Shown here piece by piece: positions 15,071-20,191 of a DNA stretch of 20,191 nucleotides (its first letter is position 1; each line of letters opens with the position of its first letter). This stretch comes from CAYZJB01 sp964602985 (lineage in GTDB: Bacteria > CLD3 > SB21). The notes under the pieces were generated by a model that worked only from the letters and a program-made list of their open reading frames with translations, searched no databases and was not told where the DNA came from. The stretch lies in assembly GCA_964602985.1 (NCBI GenBank), contig CAZRTJ010000039.1, positions 1-20,191 of the forward strand, in the 5' to 3' direction. The translations under genes and the position numbers were made by a program.

Positions 15071-15978
15071 GCATTCTGGTGGTGGGATCGGTTGCGCTGG
15101 ACAGCGTGGAGACGCCCTTTGGCAAGGTCGATGATGCGGTAGGCGGTTCAGCGACGTTTTTTTCGACGTCGGCCAGCTATTTTGCGCCGGTGCGTGTCGT
15201 CGCCGTTGTTGGCGAGGACTACCCGATGCAGGAAATTGCATTCTTGAAGGATCGGGAAGTCGATTTCGCTGGGCTTCAAATGGTCAAAGGTGGGAAGACA
15301 TTTCGATGGGGGGGTAAGTATAGTTTTGATTTGAACGATCGGGAGACGCTGTATACTCACCTGAATGTGTTTGAGAACTTCCGCCCCGTATTACCCGATC
15401 GTTACAAGGACTCTCCGTATGTTTTTCTTGGGAATATTGACCCGGATCTGCAATGGGACGTGCTGCAGCAGGTCCGATCCCCCAAGCTCGTGGTCTTGGA
15501 CACGATGAATTTCTGGATCTCCGGGAAGCCGGCTTCCCTCCGCCGTGTCCTGTCGAAAGTCGATGTATTTGTTCTCAATGACTCCGAGGCGCGGCAACTG
15601 TCGGGACAACCGAATCTCTTTAAAGCAGCACGAGAGATTTTTGCAATGGGACCCCGGGTTCTTGTGATCAAGAAAGGCGAACATGGGGCTTTGCTGATCA
15701 CCAAGGAGGGGCTCTTCTTCGTCCCGGCGTTTCCGTTGGAGGAAGTGTGTGACCCAACCGGAGCGGGAGACACGTTTGCGGGTGGGTTTGTCGGGTATTT
15801 GGCCAGCGTGGGCGACCTGTCAGATGTGAGTCTCCGGCGGGCGACCGTCTACGGCAGCGCCATGGCGTCTTTTTGCGTGGAAGATTTCAGTCTTCGGGCC
15901 TTGCAAAAGCTCACGCCATCGATTATCTATGAGCGGTGTGAAGCGTTTCGCCGACTAAGCCATTTTGATATGAAATAA
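15067..15978 (+). CDS. PfkB/ribokinase-family sugar or nucleoside kinase
   Basis: A 303-residue cytoplasmic kinase. The N-terminal PfkB strand is MSILVVGSVALDSVETPFG, with the substrate-side glycines in DAVGGSATFFS. The C-terminal signature is DPTGAGDTFAGGF (starting at residue 229), with Asp235 as the likely catalytic base and the GAGD anion hole. GAGGAG 5 nt before the ATG and the ATGA overlap with argS fix the start. The substrate cannot be named: the family includes ribokinases, adenosine kinases and sugar kinases, and no transporter or pathway gene is adjacent. The start upstream at 14959 lies inside argS and is rejected. Confidence 0.9.
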   Translation: MSILVVGSVALDSVETPFGKVDDAVGGSATFFSTSASYFAPVRVVAVVGEDYPMQEIAFLKDREVDFAGLQMVKGGKTFRWGGKYSFDLNDRETLYTHLNVFENFRPVLPDRYKDSPYVFLGNIDPDLQWDVLQQVRSPKLVVLDTMNFWISGKPASLRRVLSKVDVFVLNDSEARQLSGQPNLFKAAREIFAMGPRVLVIKKGEHGALLITKEGLFFVPAFPLEEVCDPTGAGDTFAGGFVGYLASVGDLSDVSLRRATVYGSAMASFCVEDFSLRALQKLTPSIIYERCEAFRRLSHFDMK

Positions 15979-16001
15979 CCCATATTGCGGTTTTGATCCA
16001 C

Positions 16002-16469
16002 ATGAAACTCAGCGACATACTCACCGAAAATCTTATTCAAATTCCGATCCAGCACTTCGAGAAGAAGGCGATCCTGGAAGAAATGATCGATCTGGCTCAT
16101 GCCTCCGGCAAAGTCCGGAATCGCGACCAGGTCCTGCAGGCGGTCGTCGAGCGGGAGAACATGATGAGTACCGGGATCGGCAACGGTGTGGCCATTCCGC
16201 ACGGCAAGTCGGCCGGGATGGATGATCTGCTTGTGGCGCTGGGTATAACCAGTCAGGATGTCAATTTCGATTCGCTCGATGGGAAGCCGGTTCGGATCGT
16301 ATTCCTGCTGATCGGTCCGGAAACAGCCTCCAGCCTGCACATTAAGATGCTCTCGCGAATTTCCCGCCTTTTGAATCAAGCCGTATTTCGACAGAAACTG
16401 ATTGAGGCGAAGTCATCGTCCGATGCTATGAGGATTATCGTTCAAGAAGAGAAACTACTGGAAAGTTAG
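16002..16469 (+). CDS. ptsN: PTS EIIA-type protein, fructose/nitrogen-regulatory (PtsN-like) class
   Basis: A 155-residue single-domain EIIA. The active histidine lies in GVAIPHGK (His67), preceded by the family segment REN.MSTGIGNG; the C-terminal part (LHIKMLSRISRLL) also matches. In the family it accepts phosphate from an HPr-type protein and regulates partners such as potassium transport or nitrogen genes rather than moving sugar. No EIIB, EIIC, HPr or EI gene is in the window. I start at ATG 16002; a TTG three codons upstream is possible, and no good ribosome site is seen for either. It is the last gene of the prfB-argS-kinase run and converges on yhbY, with stop codons overlapping at 16466-16469. 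Confidence 0.88.
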   Translation: MKLSDILTENLIQIPIQHFEKKAILEEMIDLAHASGKVRNRDQVLQAVVERENMMSTGIGNGVAIPHGKSAGMDDLLVALGITSQDVNFDSLDGKPVRIVFLLIGPETASSLHIKMLSRISRLLNQAVFRQKLIEAKSSSDAMRIIVQEEKLLES

Positions 16470-16765
16470 TTTGGAAGCTTCAGGACCGGATGCTCATGAT
16501 GTGGTTTGTAGAGCAGAAAGTTCTTTCCGATGATCTGAACCAGGGCCGCGTCCGTTCTTTCCGCTACTTGGCTGGCCAGCTCTTCCAGATCCTCCATGCA
16601 TCCATCCTGGACCTTAATTTTCAGCAGTTCTTTTGTGTTAAATCCGTTCTCGATGGAGCGAGCGGTATTTTCTGAGAATCCGTTCTTTCCAATCTGGATG
16701 GATGCCTTGAGGCGTTGACCCAAGGAGCGGAGGTAGCGAAGCTGTTTGCCTGTTAGCGAAGTCAA
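16466..16765 (-). CDS. yhbY: YhbY/CRS1-type (CRM domain) RNA-binding protein
   Basis: A 99-residue protein of the YhbY family, which binds pre-50S ribosomal particles in Escherichia coli. Family features are LTGKQLRYLRSLGQRLKA, IGKNGFSEN near residues 24-32 (the place of the conserved GxxG RNA-binding loop, GKNG), LLKIKV, and a final IGKNFLLYKP. I place the start at TTG 16765-16763, which overlaps the TGA stop of the preceding membrane-protein gene (TTGA). The domain begins right there, and the longer frame to 16834 adds residues that only mirror the overlapping gene. The product then matches the 97-residue family length. Last gene of the minus-strand cluster. Confidence 0.92.
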   Translation of the reverse strand: MTSLTGKQLRYLRSLGQRLKASIQIGKNGFSENTARSIENGFNTKELLKIKVQDGCMEDLEELASQVAERTDAALVQIIGKNFLLYKPHHEHPVLKLPN

Positions 16766-17307
16766 TGATGACGATTCCTGACGATTGCGACCGCGATTAG
16801 AATAATCCCGGCCGTGATGAAAATCAACGGCCAACTGAGCGCGCGGGCATTTACAAACCAGTCATAATCGACCCAGCGTTGTTCGCGGGCAAGCCACAAC
16901 CATCCGACGGCATTCAGGACCAGACCACACAGGAGTGAAAACCACCGGGAAGGTCGGACGACGAAATTGAGCAGACAAGCCACTCCCGGGATCAGGAGGT
17001 AGACGGGCCACAAATCGCGGATCGCTTGATATGGCAATCCGTCGAGATACAGGTGAAAGCATCCCGTCCCGAACAGCACGACGCCCAGGAAGAACCGATA
17101 TCTCCTCCGGTACAGGGTCCAGCTTGTCAGGGCGAGACCCATGACAATCAAGCCGTATCGTTCGAACCAATAACCATCCAAGACGTCGAGATTCCAGAGT
17201 AGGAAGAAAGTGCCAATCGCAACCAGCGTCACGCCCCACGTCAATGCGGGCACGCGTTTCGAAGGCGCATTTTCGACCTGCGTGACCGTGTTGATATCGC
17301 TGTTCAT
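16762..17307 (-). CDS. Six-helix membrane protein, LiaF/LiaI-type transmembrane region
   Basis: A 181-residue protein with a soluble N-terminus (1-21) and six predicted membrane helices (about 22-39, 51-65, 72-88, 99-117, 121-139, 158-176). The phrase LTWGVTLVAIGTFFLLWNLDVL and the later DLWPVYLLIPG recall the membrane domain found in LiaI/LiaF and DUF5668 proteins, which often accompany PspC domains in envelope-stress gene clusters. The start is ATG 17307 with GGAG 5 nt upstream, one base after the stop of the PspC gene; a longer frame to 17379 lies inside that gene. Its stop overlaps the yhbY start. A role with the PspC protein is likely from coupling; the molecular function is unknown. Confidence 0.82.
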   Translation of the reverse strand: MNSDINTVTQVENAPSKRVPALTWGVTLVAIGTFFLLWNLDVLDGYWFERYGLIVMGLALTSWTLYRRRYRFFLGVVLFGTGCFHLYLDGLPYQAIRDLWPVYLLIPGVACLLNFVVRPSRWFSLLCGLVLNAVGWLWLAREQRWVDYDWFVNARALSWPLIFITAGIILIAVAIVRNRHH

Positions 17308-17308
17308 G

Positions 17309-17965
17309 TTAGGACTCCGTATGAGGTTGTTTCTTCTCCGCATTCTTGCCGATGATGCGGACGCCCATTTCGTCCGCAAGGAGTAAGCCCAGAACGAAAT
17401 ATCCGAAAAAGCCGAGCGGAAATATCGTGAGCGTCAGCGCCACCCAAAGCAATCGAACGAGGGTCGGATCCGTCCTCATGTGAAGCGCAATCCCGGAACA
17501 TACCCCCATGAGCTTCTTTCCGCCGCTATGTCGCCGGATGTCCGGCCATATCAGCGCGCGGAATGCCTCCTCCAAACGGCCGAGTACTTTGGGTTGGACG
17601 ATTATCACGATCCCGATGCCAATCAAAAGGCACGGAAGAACGATACCTGTGTCGAGATATCGCCAGATGCGAAACATCGAAAAGAGATGGAATTCATCCA
17701 AAAGCAGGAAGAGACCCGCCAGGGTCAGGGTGACACCCACGACGAGTCCCACCCGCATTGAACCGGGCGTTTGCGGTGTGGTGTTCACGCTCCGAGGCAT
17801 GAGGATCGCAGCTGCGACGTACAGGAACAGTCCGAATCCCCCAAAAAGGACGGAGGCGGCCCAGACGATGCGAACCACAGTCGAGTTCCATCCGAAATAC
17901 TCCGCGACTCCTCCACACACGCCGTCCACGATTCGATCTGAGGTCGACTTCTGGAGTATGGTCAT
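17309..17965 (-). CDS. Membrane protein with two PspC domains
   Basis: A 218-residue inner-membrane protein. A first PspC domain (about residues 7-57) shows the signature DGVCGGVAEYFGW..TVVRIVW and a hydrophobic helix. Two membrane helices follow (about 71-90 and 106-124, LiaF-like). A second PspC domain occupies about 147-199 (MGVCSGIALHMRTDPTLVRLLWV) with its own helix. PspC senses envelope damage in the phage-shock response; most family members carry one domain. The start is ATG 17965 with GGGAG 8 nt upstream. It leads a three-gene minus-strand cluster and is divergent from hrcA across about 134 bp; I could not pick a convincing promoter for it there. No pspA gene is in the window. Confidence 0.92.
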   Translation of the reverse strand: MTILQKSTSDRIVDGVCGGVAEYFGWNSTVVRIVWAASVLFGGFGLFLYVAAAILMPRSVNTTPQTPGSMRVGLVVGVTLTLAGLFLLLDEFHLFSMFRIWRYLDTGIVLPCLLIGIGIVIIVQPKVLGRLEEAFRALIWPDIRRHSGGKKLMGVCSGIALHMRTDPTLVRLLWVALTLTIFPLGFFGYFVLGLLLADEMGVRIIGKNAEKKQPHTES

Positions 17966-18045
17966 AGCTTATTCTCCCTTTCCCATAGCACGCACAGTAA
18001 CGTGTCCACTCCCCGAAAAGTTGCACGGAAGACGAATGCGAAACG

Positions 18046-18074
18046 TTGACAAAAAAGGATGTTTTGGCTACATT
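18046..18074 (+). promoter_or_regulatory. Promoter of hrcA-grpE
   Basis: TTGACA (18046-18051), a 17-bp spacer, and TACATT (18069-18074). The predicted start, near 18081, leaves about 19 nt before the TTG start codon at 18100. I found no CIRCE element (TTAGCACTC-N9-GAGTGCTAA) from 17966 to 18099, so HrcA control at this site is not supported by sequence. Confidence 0.62.
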
Positions 18075-18099
18075 CAGCGCCGTTGAAAGGAGTATCTGT

Positions 18100-19143
18100 T
18101 TGTCGGAAAGTCGTGAAATCCTCATCCTAAAACATATCGTCCGGCAGTTCATTGCATCGGGCGCACCGGTGGGATCACGCACACTGTCCAAGCTGCTTCC
18201 GGTCGAGTGGAGTGCGGCCACGATTCGTAACGTCATGGCGGACCTGGAAGAGAGGGGTCTTCTCGGGCATCCCCACAAGTCTGCGGGGAGAATCCCAACA
18301 GATCGGGCCTACCGTTTCTTCGTAGACTCGCTGATGGAAGCTGAGGACCTGACGGCCATCGAAAAGAAGCTCTTGCGTCGAGCGATAGACCAAATCGCGA
18401 AGAATGTGACCCGGCTAGCGGACGGTATGGACGAGGTGCTCTTTCACACCTCGCGCGCCCTGGCCGCTGTGTCTCAAGAGTTAGGGATCATCCTTGCCCC
18501 CCGTTTTGATGCCGGTGTTGTGGAGGCCATGCGGCTGGATCGAATCTCAGATGATCGGGTCGTGGTCGACTTATCCTTGACCAACGGGTTGGTGAAAACG
18601 GTTGTCTTGCAGGTCAGACGCCGGATTGAGCCACGGGATCTCCATGAAATGAATCGACTGCTTGCCGAACGTCTGTCGGGTCTGACGGTGCGAGAGGTCC
18701 GTGAAACGCTGGAGGCCCGCCTTTCGGATGCCCAGGCCCGCTTTCGGGAGGACGCATTGATTTTCGTCCGGGTGCTGATCGAGTCGGCTGTCCGTTTGTT
18801 TGATTTTGAGCCTAAATCCCCGGTCAATTTTGCGGGTACGCAAAACATTTTGACGAAACCGGAATTTGTGGGTAATGAACTTGCCCTTCCCCTTCTGCAG
18901 ATGTTGGAAGACCGTCAATCGATCGCGCGCATCTTGAGTTCGAGGAACCCGGATGTTCAAGTGACAATTGGCGAAGAAAACGAGGGGATGAGCCAATGCA
19001 GCATTATAACGGCTCCTTTCTTTCTGGGAGAACAATGCGGTACAGTGGGCATTATCGGTCCCACTCGCATGCCGTACGCGAAGATGGTGTCGCTGGTTCA
19101 GTATACGGCGCATCTGCTGGAAACTTCATTTAACCAAAATTAG
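18100..19143 (+). CDS. hrcA: Heat-inducible transcription repressor HrcA
   Basis: A 347-residue repressor of heat-shock operons that binds CIRCE operators and is kept active by GroEL. The N-terminal winged helix is clear: SESREILILKHIVRQFI, then VGSRTLSK and SAATIRNVMADLEERGLL, followed by the family hallmark HKSAGRIPTDRAYRFFVD. The C-terminal GAF-like domain ends in GTVGIIGPTRMPYAKMVSLVQY. I start at TTG 18100 because AAAGGAG lies 7 nt upstream; the open frame to 18046 would begin in the -35 box. grpE follows 6 nt after the stop, in the common hrcA-grpE order. Confidence 0.96.
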   Translation: MSESREILILKHIVRQFIASGAPVGSRTLSKLLPVEWSAATIRNVMADLEERGLLGHPHKSAGRIPTDRAYRFFVDSLMEAEDLTAIEKKLLRRAIDQIAKNVTRLADGMDEVLFHTSRALAAVSQELGIILAPRFDAGVVEAMRLDRISDDRVVVDLSLTNGLVKTVVLQVRRRIEPRDLHEMNRLLAERLSGLTVREVRETLEARLSDAQARFREDALIFVRVLIESAVRLFDFEPKSPVNFAGTQNILTKPEFVGNELALPLLQMLEDRQSIARILSSRNPDVQVTIGEENEGMSQCSIITAPFFLGEQCGTVGIIGPTRMPYAKMVSLVQYTAHLLETSFNQN

Positions 19144-19149
19144 TTATCG

Positions 19150-19692
19150 ATGAACGAAGAAAAGGACGAAACCACGCAAGACGCTACGCTTCCCGTCGTT
19201 GAAGAGACGGTTCCCGTCGACGCGGACGAGACAAGTCGGCCCGAGGCCGTGACCGACGAAGTATCTGCGGTCAAGGATCAATTGTTGCGCACCCTGGCCG
19301 AGTTTGAGAACTTCAAGAAGCGGATCGCTCGTGAACGGGAGACGACAATCCAGTATGCCAACGAGCGGCTGATCCTGGACATTTTGCCGATACTAGACGA
19401 TTTGGAGCGGGCGATGAAGGTAGCCGGCCAGATTGAAACATCGGATGAAAAAATCCGACAAGCGTTCCAGGGGTTTGACATCATCTATCGAAAGATGGTC
19501 AAGATCTTGGAAGAAAAGGGCCTGCGGGCGATACAATCGATCGGGCAGGAGTTAGACGTCGATTTGCATGATGCGCTGATGCAGATCGAAGCAGATGGAC
19601 AAGCGCCCAATGTCATCGTCGACGAGCATGAGAAGGGATACTTGCTCGGCGAAAAGGTGATTCGGCACGCGAAGGTGATCGTGTCGAAGTGA
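19150..19692 (+). CDS. grpE: Nucleotide exchange factor GrpE
   Basis: A 180-residue cochaperone that releases ADP from DnaK. The N-terminus is acidic and disordered (about residues 1-38). A long dimerising helix includes LLRTLAEFENFKKRIARERE, and the C-terminal beta domain contains the family signature (HDALMQIEADGQAPNVIVDEHEKGYLLGEKVIRHAKVIVSK region, split here by domain). It starts 6 nt after hrcA and must share its promoter. dnaK and dnaJ, often next in line, are not present; a tRNA gene and a TPR gene follow instead. Confidence 0.96.
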   Translation: MNEEKDETTQDATLPVVEETVPVDADETSRPEAVTDEVSAVKDQLLRTLAEFENFKKRIARERETTIQYANERLILDILPILDDLERAMKVAGQIETSDEKIRQAFQGFDIIYRKMVKILEEKGLRAIQSIGQELDVDLHDALMQIEADGQAPNVIVDEHEKGYLLGEKVIRHAKVIVSK

Positions 19693-19706
19693 CATTCTTA
19701 AGAACG

Positions 19707-19735
19707 TTGATTTTGTCGGTGTGTCCGACTATTTT
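19707..19735 (+). promoter_or_regulatory. Promoter of tRNA-Arg, overlapping a weak hairpin
   Basis: TTGATT (19707-19712), a 17-bp spacer, and TATTTT (19730-19735) followed by GG. The predicted start is about 12 nt before the tRNA. The spacer contains GTCGG-TGTGT-CCGAC (19715-19729), a 5-bp hairpin followed by the T-rich -10 box, which could also act as a weak terminator for grpE. Confidence 0.5.
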
Positions 19736-19753
19736 GGCGACCCAATACGGGTT

Positions 19754-19827
19754 GCCCTTGTAGCTCAGTTGGATAGAGCAGCAGTTTCCTAAACTGTGGG
19801 TCGTGCGTTCGAGTCGCGCCAAGGGCA
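19754..19827 (+). tRNA. tRNA-Arg, anticodon CCU
   Basis: A 74-nt cloverleaf. The acceptor GCCCTTG pairs with CAAGGGC; the D-arm is GCTC...GAGC. The anticodon stem GCAGT/ACTGT encloses the loop TTCCTAA with anticodon CCT, which reads the arginine codon AGG. The T-arm GTGCG/CGCGC encloses TTCGAGT, and the discriminator base is A. CCA is not encoded. The start codon of the next gene lies only 24 nt downstream. Confidence 0.97.
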
Positions 19828-19850
19828 CTTACGAAACTCAAGGAGCCAGT

Positions 19851-20191
19851 ATGCTTTCAGCCAGAAAGAAATTTACACGCAAGGAATTGCATAAAGACCC
19901 GTTGCTCGAGAAGATCGCGAACGTCACGGATTATGCGAAGACCAATCAAGATCAACTGACGAAGATCCTGACGGGTGTGGTTGTCGTTATTGCTGTCGTG
20001 TGGGGATACATGTATTATCGATCCTCGATCAATGAAGAATCGATGAACCGTCTGGTGTCGGCGGAACAGGCCTATCTGAGCGGCGACCACCGAGAGGCCA
20101 TTCGGCGATTGGCAAAGTATCTGACGGAATTTGAAGGTACGAGCGGCGGAGGGCTGGCCACCTACTATCTCGCCAACTCTTACTATCAGAC
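19851..20191 (+). CDS. Membrane-anchored TPR-type protein (cut by the right edge)
   Basis: The first 113 codons of a gene that continues beyond the window. ATG 19851 has AAGGAG 5 nt upstream. The basic cytoplasmic start includes the motif KFTRKELHKDPLLEKI, which resembles a conserved KEL..D element of tetratricopeptide membrane proteins in Bacteroidota and Chlorobiota-like bacteria. One membrane helix (about residues 39-56, ILTGVVVVIAVVWGYMYY) follows. The periplasmic part then begins with TPR-like helices (SAEQAYLSGDHREAIRRLAKYL, GLATYYLANSYYQ). Such proteins are thought to scaffold periplasmic complexes (YfgM-like). It may be transcribed together with the tRNA or from a promoter within it. 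Confidence 0.78.
   Translation, partial: MLSARKKFTRKELHKDPLLEKIANVTDYAKTNQDQLTKILTGVVVVIAVVWGYMYYRSSINEESMNRLVSAEQAYLSGDHREAIRRLAKYLTEFEGTSGGGLATYYLANSYYQ

Noticed and set aside
17508..18086. Plus-strand frame of 192 codons opposite the PspC gene
   Set aside because: It is antisense to a clear double-PspC gene and runs into the hrcA promoter.
18046..18099. Upstream extension of hrcA
   Set aside because: Its first codon is the TTG of the -35 box; the TTG at 18100 has AAAGGAG at the right distance.
1..20191. CRISPR arrays, insertion sequences, prophage genes or attachment sites
   Set aside because: No regularly spaced repeats, transposase or integrase motifs, or terminal repeats were seen in reading the window.

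Overview
The window is an ordinary, gene-dense bacterial chromosome segment with no phage, insertion sequence, CRISPR array or obvious transferred island. I annotate 19 protein genes (the last is cut by the right edge) and one tRNA. GC looks to be slightly above 50 percent, except in the first gene, which is more AT-rich. The gene set fits a Gram-negative lineage of the wider Bacteroidota/Chlorobiota (FCB) assemblage or a related candidate phylum: a bacilliredoxin, a TolC-adaptor-ABC exporter with two separate permeases, an outer-membrane barrel protein, PspC proteins, and a membrane TPR protein with a KEL..D N-terminus. Promoters carry a TAnnTT -10 box, which recalls the TAnnTTTG box of Bacteroidota. 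Strong GGAGG-type ribosome binding sites precede many genes, which argues against classical Bacteroidia. The taxonomic guess is inference only.

Layout. 1-1200: a small minus-strand winged-helix-like protein, then a monocistronic bacilliredoxin with its own promoter and terminator. 1145-8980: an MDR oxidoreductase and a Yip1-like membrane protein, followed by an exporter operon (TolC-type outer-membrane factor, HlyD/MacA adaptor, MacB-type ATPase, two paralogous MacB/FtsX permeases). 8988-12209: an outer-membrane barrel protein overlapping glnB (P-II), a strong terminator, then glnA (GSI-beta) with its terminator. 12208-16469: prfB with an intact programmed +1 frameshift, argS, a PfkB-family kinase and a ptsN-like EIIA, closely packed and probably one operon. 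16466-17965 (minus): a double-PspC membrane protein, a six-helix membrane protein and a YhbY RNA-binding protein, tightly coupled. 18046-20191: hrcA-grpE, tRNA-Arg(CCU), and the start of a membrane-anchored TPR protein.

How the genes work together. The exporter genes can encode a complete tripartite pump from cytoplasm to outside. P-II and glutamine synthetase form a nitrogen-assimilation pair, and both keep the tyrosines that are modified in proteobacterial nitrogen control. prfB and argS are translation genes. The minus cluster resembles envelope-stress (PspC/LiaF-type) genes joined to a ribosome-assembly factor. hrcA-grpE is a heat-shock unit, but no CIRCE operator and no dnaK are visible here.

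The most useful observations are: a promoter architecture repeated six times (TTG-type -35, exactly 17 bp, TAnnTT); three junctions where a terminator overlaps the next promoter; the RF2 frameshift site; the double PspC protein; and the structured glnB-glnA leader. I do not see convincing evidence of a wholly new biological system. No gap between genes exceeds 300 bases.
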